A stretch of DNA of 10,744 nucleotides, taken from Immundisolibacteraceae bacterium. Lineage in GTDB: Bacteria > Pseudomonadota > Gammaproteobacteria > Immundisolibacterales > Immundisolibacteraceae. The notes below the pieces were generated by a model. It worked only from the letters and a program-made list of their open reading frames with translations, did not search any database and was not told where the DNA came from. Shown piece after piece: positions 1 through 6,908 of the stretch. Location: assembly GCA_016763355.1 (NCBI GenBank), contig JAESTY010000049.1, positions 1-10,744 of the forward strand. The letters run 5' to 3'. Numbering within the stretch: position 1 is the stretch's first letter; each line of letters opens with the position of its first letter. Made by a program: the position numbers and the translations under genes.

Positions 1-28
1 GCGCAATGAAAACATTGCGCCGCTTTTT
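1..28. terminator. Perfect hairpin with flanking T-run, possible bidirectional terminator downstream of rpsA
   Basis: Bases 1-8 (GCGCAATG) pair perfectly with 13-20 (CATTGCGC) around an AAAA loop, and on the + strand a T5 run follows at 24-28. Read on the minus strand, the direction of rpsA, the same bases give an A5 tract followed by the hairpin, and any T-run would lie outside the window. The A-tract/stem layout is what a bidirectional terminator would show. Gammaproteobacteria often have ihfB after rpsA, so it could end the rpsA transcript or be an rpsA-ihfB intergenic structure. Only the hairpin and the + side T-run are directly seen. Confidence 0.45.
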
Positions 29-34
29 AACCAA

Positions 35-56
35 TGATTAGCCCAATAGCTAATCA
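35..56 (-). other. Hairpin just after the rpsA stop codon
   Basis: TGATTAGC (35-42) and GCTAATCA (49-56) form a perfect 8-bp stem with a 6-base loop, starting 9 bases after the rpsA stop codon on the minus strand. It is followed by TTGGTTAAAAAG rather than a T-run, so on its own it is not a convincing intrinsic terminator. Together with the hairpin at 1-20 it makes a tandem pair, which could protect the rpsA mRNA 3' end or act jointly in termination. The stem is seen; the role is inferred. Confidence 0.4.
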
Positions 57-65
57 GCCATCAGA

Positions 66-1745
66 TCAACTATCGCGCTGATCAAGCTGCTGCTTCAACA
101 GCTCACCCAGATTAGTGGTGCTAGTGCCACTGGAGTCACGATAACTACTAATCGCTTCACTCTCTTCCTGCTCGTCTTTAGCACGAATAGAAAGCTGAAT
201 ATCTCGGCTACGATTATCGATACCAACAATTTTCGCTTCGACTTCATCACCGATACGCATCACCTTGGTGACATCTTCGGTACGTTCGCGAGAAATATCC
301 GCAGCTTTCAATATCCCTTCCACACCTTCAGCAAGCGTAATCACGGCAATTTTCGCGTCAACATCTTTAACGATACCGGTGACGATAGTGTTCTTACCAC
401 CCACCCGATTCATGTATTCCATCACTGGATCAGTTTCCAGATCCTTGATGCTTAGTGAAATACGCTCGCGGTTGGCATCGACCAGTTGCACGACGGCTTC
501 AACTTCATCGCCCTTCTTGAAGTTACGAATCGCTTCTTCGCCGGCCACATCCCAGGAGATATCTGAGAGATGAACCAGACCGTCGATGCTGCCGGAAAGT
601 TCGACAAAAATACCAATGTCAGTGATTGATTTGATCGCACCACTGATTTTGTCGCCCTTCTTATACAGAGCAGAGAACTCTTCCCATGGATTGACCTTGC
701 ACTGCTTCATACCCAGTGAGATACGACGACGATCTGAATCAATTTCCAGAATCATCACTTCTATCTGGTCACCAATCTGCACCATTTTACCCGGCTGCAC
801 ATTGCGGTTGGTCCAGTCCATTTCAGACATGTGAACCAGGCCTTCGACGCCTTCTTCTAGCTCAACAAAGCAACCATAATCGGTGACATTGGTTACCGAA
901 CCTTCCAGCTTAGTAGCCACCGGATAACGACTGCTAATGTTCAACCATGGGTCTTCGCCCAGCTGTTTGAGGCCCAGCGATACGCGAACCCGCTCGCGGT
1001 CAAATTTCAGGATACGAACGTCAATCTCATCGCCAACGTTGACGATTTCACTTGGATGACGCACACGACGCCAGGCCATATCGGTGATATGCAGCAGTCC
1101 GTCAAGACCACCCAGATCAACGAAAGCACCGTAATCGGTGAGGTTTTTAACAATACCCTTAACCGCCTGACCTTCTTCAAGGTTTTCCATAAGCGCTTCG
1201 CGCTCTTCAAACAGATCGGCTTCCAGCACGGCGCGACGGGATACCACCACGTTGTTACGCTTACGATCGAGCTTAATACATTTGAATTTGTGGACACGGC
1301 CTTCGAGGTGGGCGGTATCGCGAACCGGACGCACATCAACCAGTGAACCTGGCAGGAAGGCACGGATGTCGCCGATCATGACAGTAAAGCCTCCTTTGAC
1401 TTTCTCCGACATCAGGCCATCGATGGCTTCTTCGGCTTCAAAAGCTTTTTCAAGACCAACCCACTGGGCCGCCAAACGGGCTTTTTCGCGAGACAGTATG
1501 GTCTCACCATAGCCATCCTCAACCAGTTCAAGGGTGACATCGACCTCATCACCGACCTTAATTTCCAGCTCTCTGTCTTCACCGATAAATTCTCTGGTTG
1601 GGATCAGGCCTTCGGATTTGAGTCCGGCGTTGACCAACACATAGTCATTATCAATATTCAGGACCAGGGCGCGAATCAGCGCTCCCGGTTTTAATTCGGT
1701 TTTAGCTAAGCTCTCTTCGAGCATATCAGCGAAAGACTGGGACAT
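66..1745 (-). CDS. rpsA: 30S ribosomal protein S1
   Basis: Ribosomal protein S1, the large mRNA-binding protein of the small subunit, needed to start translation on structured or weak-SD messages. The 559-residue product matches the usual gammaproteobacterial length (E. coli 557). Six S1/OB-fold repeats can be followed at about residues 21-87, 105-171, 192-259, 277-347, 364-434 and 451-521. Repeats 3-5 carry the typical TDYGAFVDL, TDYGCFVEL and TDIGIFVEL strands and GLLHITDM, GLVHMSEM and GLVHLSDI turns. The first two repeats are the divergent ribosome-docking type. The ATG start fits the family N-terminus (MSQSFADMLEESL). Its SD is weak (TAGGTAC, 4 bases before the TTTA-ATG), as is known for rpsA genes that autoregulate through a folded leader. 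It lies downstream of cmk, separated by 203 bases. No defect is visible. Confidence 0.98.
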   Translation of the reverse strand: MSQSFADMLEESLAKTELKPGALIRALVLNIDNDYVLVNAGLKSEGLIPTREFIGEDRELEIKVGDEVDVTLELVEDGYGETILSREKARLAAQWVGLEKAFEAEEAIDGLMSEKVKGGFTVMIGDIRAFLPGSLVDVRPVRDTAHLEGRVHKFKCIKLDRKRNNVVVSRRAVLEADLFEEREALMENLEEGQAVKGIVKNLTDYGAFVDLGGLDGLLHITDMAWRRVRHPSEIVNVGDEIDVRILKFDRERVRVSLGLKQLGEDPWLNISSRYPVATKLEGSVTNVTDYGCFVELEEGVEGLVHMSEMDWTNRNVQPGKMVQIGDQIEVMILEIDSDRRRISLGMKQCKVNPWEEFSALYKKGDKISGAIKSITDIGIFVELSGSIDGLVHLSDISWDVAGEEAIRNFKKGDEVEAVVQLVDANRERISLSIKDLETDPVMEYMNRVGGKNTIVTGIVKDVDAKIAVITLAEGVEGILKAADISRERTEDVTKVMRIGDEVEAKIVGIDNRSRDIQLSIRAKDEQEESEAISSYRDSSGTSTTNLGELLKQQLDQRDS

Positions 1746-1797
1746 TAAAGTACCTACGAGGATGGAAATGTTGAAGTGAATAAACCGCTACTGGCAG

Positions 1798-1849
1798 GGC
1801 TGATCTCAACTTGCAACTATCTTTTGTCAACGACAAGACTAGTTCAGCC
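1798..1849 (-). promoter_or_regulatory. Structured leader element upstream of rpsA, with a possible internal promoter
   Basis: On the minus strand this stretch can fold into a nested stem. GGCTG (1849-1845) pairs with CAGCC (1802-1798), AACTA (1844-1840) with TAGTT (1819-1815), and TTGTC (1836-1832) with GACAA (1828-1824) around a GTT loop, leaving one 12-base bulge. It begins 52 bases upstream of the rpsA start. In E. coli and relatives the rpsA leader is a known structured autoregulatory target of S1, so the same role is inferred here. The same bases hold an exact TTGACA at 1830-1825. A matching -10 is poor (TGAGAT, 16-base spacing), so a promoter here is only possible. Confidence 0.4.
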
Positions 1850-1889
1850 GATCAACGCCACCCCAGACCTGATAAATCAATTCGAAATC

Positions 1890-1909
1890 GGTTGATTGAA
1901 GAATCAACC
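1890..1909 (-). other. Perfect 8-bp hairpin in the cmk-rpsA intergenic region
   Basis: GGTTGATT (1890-1897) and AATCAACC (1902-1909) pair perfectly around a 4-base loop, CTTC on the transcribed minus strand. It begins 39 bases after the cmk stop codon. A T6 run precedes it on the minus strand but only GATTTCGAATT follows, so it does not look like a terminator of cmk transcripts. It could be an upstream arm of the rpsA leader or a processing or pausing structure. The remainder of the 203-base spacer shows no other strong signal. Confidence 0.4.
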
Positions 1910-1948
1910 AAAAAACTGATCCCAGATAAACTCACCTGGAAAATTGAA

Positions 1949-2653
1949 TTACTGCTGGTTAAGCGAACCAATGTTAGTGACAAACAGCTGCCGCTCGTCA
2001 CACAAACCGTACACTCGATTAACGACCTGATCGACAGTTAGTACAGTCGTATCTATCAGGATTGCATCCTCAGCCGGGATCAGCGGTGAAACGGACCTTT
2101 CTCGGTCACGTTTATCGCGGCTACGGATCTCCGTTAAAACGGCGCGCAGACTATCATCTGAACCGCTATTTTTCAACTGTTTATAGCGACGATCCGCCCG
2201 AGTTTCTGCATTAGCGTCGAGAAAAATTTTCAACGGCGCATCAGGGAAAACCACGCTACCCATATCCCGGCCTTCAGCAATCAACCCGGGTAACTGCAAA
2301 AAGTCTCGCTGGCGTTGCAATAACGCGAGCCGCACAGCACCAATGGCGGCCACTCTGGAAGCCCCAGCGCCGGTTTGTTCGGTAATCATCTCATCACTGA
2401 CATCATCATTACCCAACCAGACTCGACTCCCCTGGTCGTCAAGCGTAAACCGGGCCTGCAGCTGGGAAGCCAGATCAGTAATGGCTTGTTGATCGCTAAA
2501 TTCCACACCGCTGCGCTGCGCCTGAATACCCACCAGGCGGTACAAAACACCGCTATTTAGGTAATGCCAGCCGCTAGCCTGTACCAGTCTCTGCGTAACC
2601 GTACCCTTACCAACCCCCGCCGGACCATCGATAGTAATGCAGGGAATCGTCAC
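1949..2653 (-). CDS. cmk: Cytidylate kinase
   Basis: CMP/dCMP kinase, transferring phosphate from ATP to (d)CMP in cytosolic pyrimidine salvage and mRNA-turnover recycling. At 234 residues it matches the family (E. coli 227). The P-loop GPAGVGKGT is at residues 10-18. The NMP-binding segment HYLNSGVLYR is at 30-39, with Asn33 where the usual motif has Asp (LDSG). The AEGRDMGSVVFPDA block is at 126-139, and the Arg-rich lid and RDKRDRERSVSPL run is at 179-191. The start is GTG, overlapping the aroA stop as GTGA. An in-frame TGA five codons upstream and the P-loop position near the N-terminus leave little choice. There is no clear SD, so translational coupling to aroA is likely. It sits between aroA and rpsA, the conserved gammaproteobacterial arrangement. 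Confidence 0.97.
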   Translation of the reverse strand: MTIPCITIDGPAGVGKGTVTQRLVQASGWHYLNSGVLYRLVGIQAQRSGVEFSDQQAITDLASQLQARFTLDDQGSRVWLGNDDVSDEMITEQTGAGASRVAAIGAVRLALLQRQRDFLQLPGLIAEGRDMGSVVFPDAPLKIFLDANAETRADRRYKQLKNSGSDDSLRAVLTEIRSRDKRDRERSVSPLIPAEDAILIDTTVLTVDQVVNRVYGLCDERQLFVTNIGSLNQQ

Positions 2654-3960
2654 GAGTTGATCAACTCAAGATCAAGTCCAATTTCGGACATCAACGCCAC
2701 AAAATTGGGGAATGAAGTCACCACATTGTCACAATCAAGGATTTCTACCGCACCCTCAGCACGCAAAGAAGCTATTGCAAAGGCCATCGCCAGACGATGA
2801 TCACCTGCAGCATCAACCTGGCCACCGTGCATCGGGCTACCCTGGATCACCATGCCATCGGCACGTTCTTCGGCATCGACACCCAGCAGTTTTAAACCAG
2901 ACACTGTACTGGTGATACGGTCGCTCTCCTTAACCCGAAGCTCAGCCGCATCGGTAATGGTTGTTGTGCCTTCGGCACAGGCAGCAGCCACCGCCAACGC
3001 AGGAATCTCATCGATCGCTAGCGCAACTAGGTCACCACCAATATGAATGCCTTTAAGCTCAGAACTGAACACACGTAAATCGGCCACCGGTTCGCCACCT
3101 TCTTCGCGCAAATTACTCTGCTCGATACGAGCGCCCATCTTGGCCAGAATTCTCAACACACCATCACGGGTTGGATTGATGCCCACCCGCTCGATCAGAA
3201 GTTCAGACCCCGGCGTAATCAGGGCTGCAATCATCGGAAAAGTCGCCGACGAAATATCCCCCGGCACCTGGACGCGGCAGCCAGACAACTGGCCGCCACC
3301 AGAGAGTGTTACCTGAGAGCCGTTGGTAGTCACCTGATAGCCGAAACCACGCAGCATGCGTTCACTATGATCCCGGGTGGGTGCAGGTTCCGTGACCCGG
3401 GTCACGCCATCGGCATAGAGTCCGGCAATCAGCAAACAGGATTTAACCTGGGCACTAGCCATCGGCAATGAATAATCAATCGCCTTCAACGAATCTACCG
3501 GCGAGAATCTAAGCGGCGGCCGCTGGCCTTCAGCCGACTCTATTTTTGCGCCCATCTGAGCTAACGGATTCAGTACTCGCGCCATTGGCCGGCCAGTTAA
3601 CGAGTGATCGCCGATTAATGTCGAAGCGAATGGCTGAGCAGCCAAAATACCGGCCATTAACCGCATCCCGGTACCCGAATTACCCATATCTAATGGTTGT
3701 TCTGATTCCGTCAGGCCCTGCAAACCAACTCCATGAATGATCAATTTTTTGTCACTGATGCGTTCTATTTTGACCCCAAGCTGCTCAAAAGCAGCCAGAG
3801 TTGCCAAGGTATCAGCGCCGGGTAAAAAGCCCTCTACCTCGGTAATGCCATTGGCTAGCGCACCAAACATTACCGCGCGGTGAGAAATAGATTTATCCCC
3901 TGGCACCCGCACTGAACCGACAACCGGGCCGCCACCGCTGGCCCGAATTCGACTACTCAT
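2650..3960 (-). CDS. aroA: 3-phosphoshikimate 1-carboxyvinyltransferase (EPSP synthase), class II type
   Basis: Joins shikimate-3-phosphate and phosphoenolpyruvate to EPSP, the sixth shikimate-pathway step, in the cytosol. The 436 residues fit the family. The motifs match class II EPSP synthases: GDKS (21-24), SAQVK (169-173), RDHSE (196-200) and NPTR (262-265). Also present are the IDE catalytic block (316-318), KESDR (344-348) and GDHRLAMA (386-393). The PEP-site loop reads GNSGTG with Gly96, where the classic glyphosate-insensitive class II enzyme has Ala, so insensitivity cannot be assumed. The ATG start overlaps the tyrA stop by 8 bases and the SD is weak, pointing to coupling. In Pseudomonas the equivalent tyrA and aroA are a single fused gene; here they are separate frames. 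Confidence 0.97.
   Translation of the reverse strand: MSSRIRASGGGPVVGSVRVPGDKSISHRAVMFGALANGITEVEGFLPGADTLATLAAFEQLGVKIERISDKKLIIHGVGLQGLTESEQPLDMGNSGTGMRLMAGILAAQPFASTLIGDHSLTGRPMARVLNPLAQMGAKIESAEGQRPPLRFSPVDSLKAIDYSLPMASAQVKSCLLIAGLYADGVTRVTEPAPTRDHSERMLRGFGYQVTTNGSQVTLSGGGQLSGCRVQVPGDISSATFPMIAALITPGSELLIERVGINPTRDGVLRILAKMGARIEQSNLREEGGEPVADLRVFSSELKGIHIGGDLVALAIDEIPALAVAAACAEGTTTITDAAELRVKESDRITSTVSGLKLLGVDAEERADGMVIQGSPMHGGQVDAAGDHRLAMAFAIASLRAEGAVEILDCDNVVTSFPNFVALMSEIGLDLELINS
2654..2667. repeat. 14-base perfect palindrome at the aroA-cmk junction
   Basis: GAGTTGATCAACTC reads the same on both strands and ends directly against the cmk GTG start. In RNA it could form a 5-bp stem with a GATC loop in the place where an SD would sit, or mark a protein site. 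It also encodes the last residues of AroA (ELINS), so it may be chance. Confidence 0.35.
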
Positions 3961-4822
3961 TGGGCTTTACCAGATGGGTATCGCGAGCGAGCTTGGCATC
4001 ACTAAATAACTGCTGGAGGTAATCCCCATCACCATCTGTTAATTTTTCTACCAGCTCACTGAGCTGGTCTTGATACCGGGTCAACAAATCAATCACTTCC
4101 TTGTCGTTGGCCAGCGCAATGGCTCGCCACATTTTTGGATCGCTGGAGGCAATCCGGGTGAAATCCCGGAATCCGCCGGCCGCAAAATCAAATACCGCCT
4201 GATGATCATCCCGATCAGCCATCATTTTCATTAACGTAAATACCAGCATGTGCGGCAGATGACTAGTAGCGGCCAGCACCTTGTCGTGAGTGGCGCTATC
4301 CATCTGCACCACCTCACCGCCAACCGCCTGCCAGAGGGCAGTAACCCTCTCGATCGCCGCCGGTGCTGAGTCAGCATGTGGGGTCAAAATAACTTTATGA
4401 TTTTCAAACAGGTCAGCCTGGGCATGCTCAAAACCGGAATGTTCTGTGCCTGCTATTGGGTGGCCGGGGACGAAATTGTTCGGCAAATGCCCAAATGCCC
4501 GCTGTGCAGCGGCAATGACCGAACCTTTAGTGCTGCCGACATCGGTAATAATGGTATGCACACCGACGCAATCAGCAATGCGTTCGAAAACCGCCTCTAC
4601 GGCGTTTACCGGCGACGCAACCACCACCATATCAGCCTCAGCGACCGCGTGTTCCCAATCACCAGAGACCTGATCAACGATGCCTAATTCAATTGCAGGC
4701 GTTAACTTTTGTGGATCTCGGCCACAACCAATTACCTGGTGATACAGCCCTCGTTGCTTGGCCGCTAATGCCAACGAACCACCAATCAGCCCGAGGCCAA
4801 TAATGACTAATCGATCCATCAT
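3953..4822 (-). CDS. tyrA: Prephenate dehydrogenase (cyclohexadienyl dehydrogenase type)
   Basis: Oxidatively decarboxylates prephenate (some homologues also arogenate) with NAD(P)+, giving 4-hydroxyphenylpyruvate for tyrosine. The 289-residue protein has a Rossmann N-terminus with GLGLIGGS at 9-16, DVGSTK at 94-99, HPIAGTEHSG at 121-130 (candidate catalytic His121), a second conserved block ATHDKVLAATSHLPH at 177-191, and the all-helical dimer domain with GGFRDFTRIASSDPKMW at 216-232. It has no fused chorismate mutase (unlike E. coli TyrA) and no fused AroA (unlike Pseudomonas). Two ATGs in tandem begin the frame (MMD). An in-frame TAG three codons upstream excludes an earlier start, and no strong SD is seen. 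A 22-codon frame ends at its start as TAATG, which could couple its translation. It needs prephenate from the mutase domain of the upstream PheA homologue. Confidence 0.95.
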   Translation of the reverse strand: MMDRLVIIGLGLIGGSLALAAKQRGLYHQVIGCGRDPQKLTPAIELGIVDQVSGDWEHAVAEADMVVVASPVNAVEAVFERIADCVGVHTIITDVGSTKGSVIAAAQRAFGHLPNNFVPGHPIAGTEHSGFEHAQADLFENHKVILTPHADSAPAAIERVTALWQAVGGEVVQMDSATHDKVLAATSHLPHMLVFTLMKMMADRDDHQAVFDFAAGGFRDFTRIASSDPKMWRAIALANDKEVIDLLTRYQDQLSELVEKLTDGDGDYLQQLFSDAKLARDTHLVKPNE

Positions 4823-4890
4823 TACCGGCTAGCCATTGTTATTTTATTGCTAGTCATTAAATCCCCCAACAGCACCTCAAAAGCTAACAT
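4822..4890 (-). CDS. Possible 22-residue small ORF filling the hisC-tyrA gap
   Basis: An ATG frame begins 4 bases after the hisC stop codon and runs 22 codons (from MLAFEV to TMASR). It ends in TAA, whose last base is the first base of the tyrA ATG (TAATG). An AGAGG sequence lies 9 bases before the ATG, inside the end of hisC. The fit to both neighbours is what a coupling or leader peptide would show, and tyrA itself lacks a good SD. The product has no Phe/Tyr/Trp run of the attenuator kind (one Phe only), shows no recognised motif, and could be chance. TAAAAT within it is a -10-like hexamer, so the gap could instead carry a weak promoter. Confidence 0.3.
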   Translation of the reverse strand: MLAFEVLLGDLMTSNKITMASR

Positions 4891-4894
4891 TAGT

Positions 4895-6007
4895 TCAACC
4901 TCTGGTTTCATCCAGAGCCTCGGCCAGTGCAGTTAAGCAACGACGATTATCGGCTTGTCGGCCAACCGTGATGCGCAGATGATTGGGCATCTGATAGTTA
5001 CCAACCGGGCGAACGATCACCCCACGCTGGAGCATTGCCTGGTAGACAGGCATGGCAGCTCGTCCGATATCAACCGCTAAGAAATTACCTTTAGACGGAA
5101 TCATACCCAACCCAAGTTGCTCCACACCCCGCGAAAGCTGAACCATACCGCGCTGATTTAACGCCAACGAGCGTTGCAAGTGTTCACTATCATCTAGCGC
5201 TGCTTCAGCGGCCACTAACGCAAGGCTGTTAACGTTAAATGGTTCACGAACCCGGTTTAACAATTCAATAATCTGCGGATCAGCAACCCCGTAGCCAACC
5301 CGTATGCCGGCCAGCCCGTAAATTTTAGAAAAAGTTCGCAGCACAATCAGTCGAGGAAAACGGTCTAATAGTTTTAGGCCGTCAGCAAAACCTGTGCCCT
5401 GGTTGTACTCGATATAGGCTTCGTCCAGCACCACTACCAGGTGGTCGGGAAGTTGTTCTAGAAAATCAATCAGCGCCGACTGATCGACCCAGGTACCGGT
5501 CGGATTGTTCGGATTAGCAATAAACAAAACCCGGGTATTGTCCTGAACGGCGGCAGCCATTGCATCAAGGTCATGACCCCATTGCTGTGCAGCGACCGTA
5601 ATAATTTCTGCACCCGCTGATTGGGTCACGATCGGATAAACCGTAAAACAGTACTCAGACATAATCGCGCTAGTACCCGGGATTAAAAAAGCCCGAGCGA
5701 TAATTTCTAGCACTTCATTAGATCCGTTACCCAATAGCAACTGATCAGGTGACACCTTGTTGTAATCTGACAATTTTTGCTTCAGGTAATAACCGCCAGA
5801 ATCTGGATAAGAGTCGATTTTCTTGGCTGCTTTACGGAGTGCCCTCAACGCTAACGGACTGGGCCCGAGCGGGTTTTCATTTGAGGCTAATTTGATCGAA
5901 TTTTGAATACCGTATTCGCGCTCCAGCTCTTCCACCGGCTTGCCCGGCTGGTATGGGTTAATCCCATAAGGCCCTGGGGCCGCCAGTTTAGAGACAAACT
6001 CAGCCAT
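4895..6007 (-). CDS. hisC: Histidinol-phosphate aminotransferase (or aromatic aminotransferase of the HisC family)
   Basis: Class I/II PLP aminotransferase, 370 residues, the usual HisC length. Visible landmarks are SNENPLGPSP at 42-51, NPNNPTG at 165-171, DEAYIEY at 195-201 (Asp and Tyr for PLP), TFSKIYGLAGIRVGYG at 225-240 with Schiff-base Lys228 and phosphate-binding Arg236, and LRITVG at 344-349 with the substrate-carboxylate Arg345. Family knowledge: HisC converts imidazole-acetol phosphate and glutamate to histidinol phosphate, and copies placed between pheA and tyrA often also transaminate phenylpyruvate, 4-hydroxyphenylpyruvate or prephenate. Its position suggests aromatic work, which the sequence cannot prove. 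The ATG start overlaps the pheA stop by 8 bases, with only a weak SD, suggesting coupling. Confidence 0.93.
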   Translation of the reverse strand: MAEFVSKLAAPGPYGINPYQPGKPVEELEREYGIQNSIKLASNENPLGPSPLALRALRKAAKKIDSYPDSGGYYLKQKLSDYNKVSPDQLLLGNGSNEVLEIIARAFLIPGTSAIMSEYCFTVYPIVTQSAGAEIITVAAQQWGHDLDAMAAAVQDNTRVLFIANPNNPTGTWVDQSALIDFLEQLPDHLVVVLDEAYIEYNQGTGFADGLKLLDRFPRLIVLRTFSKIYGLAGIRVGYGVADPQIIELLNRVREPFNVNSLALVAAEAALDDSEHLQRSLALNQRGMVQLSRGVEQLGLGMIPSKGNFLAVDIGRAAMPVYQAMLQRGVIVRPVGNYQMPNHLRITVGRQADNRRCLTALAEALDETRG

Positions 6008-6881
6008 CTACTCTGTCGTCATTGGCGACCGGCCACGAAGAAATTGGTTTCACTGACCGACAGCACTCTTTCAACAGAACAATCCATTGCTGCACTGACT
6101 GATCCTGCAAATGACCATCAACCATTAAACACCAGCAATTAAGACTCGTATCGACGCAGGTCAGTTGTAGATTAGGGCCCAACATGGATTGTAAAAACCG
6201 GCTAGTAATATGGTCATCGCCTTCAACCAACAGTAGCGTTCGGTCATCACCTGTCGGCTCACATTGCTGTCGCCCCAAAATCAAAATGCGGGTTAACCCT
6301 GACTGATCCAGATCCGCCAGTTCCTGCTGATCACCTTGCCAGCGCCCGTCTAACCAAAGCTCTCCTACGGGAATTAGGTCCGCAGAAACCAGCCGAGTTA
6401 ATGGTTCAGATAACAGCAAATTCCGCTGATTTCCAATAACAATCATGGCCACATCGGCCAAACCATCAGCCACATACTGCAACGCTTGTGCTTCATCATC
6501 GACCAACACCGGCAGAGCGGATCTGCCAAAATGTTTCAGCACTGCAGCCAACGCCACCCCTGTGGGTTGTTCGACAAATGTGACCTTCAGCGGTTGCTCA
6601 AGCGCCAGAGTCGCAGAAATAACTTCTCGGTAAATGGTTCGAACCGCACGGTCGGGGAATGGACCCTTATTGAGATCACAGACCCGAGCCAAGACCTGAG
6701 CTTCTCTATCCGGCCGGTAATAAACAATTTCAGACTCACCAGGCAAGCCGCTGAGTTCTTCTTTTTTACCGCGAGCAACCTTTTGCGCTAACGCCGCCCG
6801 GCGGTTAAGCAGCTCTAGCAACTGATCGTCAATCTCATCAATCTGAGACCGTGCGTTGTTAAGCTGATCACTGTTAGCCAC
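6000..6881 (-). CDS. pheA: PheA homologue: intact chorismate mutase domain, degenerate prephenate dehydratase and ACT regions
   Basis: The N-terminal ~95 residues are an AroQ chorismate mutase (chorismate to prephenate): Arg11, Arg28 and Lys39 fall exactly at E. coli P-protein positions, followed by YYRPDRE (55-61) and LALEQPL (92-98). The rest still aligns with PheA (LKHFG 115-119, LTRILILG 196-203, PTGDD 209-213, closing WP 283-284). But the dehydratase signatures are lost: GPEGTFS reads EQPTGVA and the VENS.EG block reads IGNQRN. The second lobe with the SHAQ.L.QC segment is missing. The ACT region lacks GAL..LL and ESRP. The product is 293 residues against about 360 for a normal P-protein. 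I choose the GTG start because it matches the Pseudomonas PheA N-terminus and has GGAG 11 bases upstream. A TTG at 6902 is the alternative. It lies just after serA and overlaps hisC. Probably a monofunctional mutase; the gene symbol marks homology only. Confidence 0.88.
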   Translation of the reverse strand: MANSDQLNNARSQIDEIDDQLLELLNRRAALAQKVARGKKEELSGLPGESEIVYYRPDREAQVLARVCDLNKGPFPDRAVRTIYREVISATLALEQPLKVTFVEQPTGVALAAVLKHFGRSALPVLVDDEAQALQYVADGLADVAMIVIGNQRNLLLSEPLTRLVSADLIPVGELWLDGRWQGDQQELADLDQSGLTRILILGRQQCEPTGDDRTLLLVEGDDHITSRFLQSMLGPNLQLTCVDTSLNCWCLMVDGHLQDQSVQQWIVLLKECCRSVKPISSWPVANDDRVDG

Positions 6882-6908
6882 GATTGGGTCCACTCCGGAC
6901 AACCAATA

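Noticed and set aside
265..834. Open frames on the + strand opposite rpsA
   Set aside because: They lie wholly antisense to a clear S1 gene, with low-complexity Ser/Thr/Ile-rich translations typical of shadow frames.
1007..1363. A 118-residue minus-strand frame inside rpsA
   Set aside because: It is an alternative frame of the S1 coding sequence; the S1 frame explains the region fully.
1811..2041. A 76-residue + strand open frame across the cmk end and the rpsA leader
   Set aside because: It overlaps conserved cmk codons and the structured leader, has no SD and no recognisable motif.
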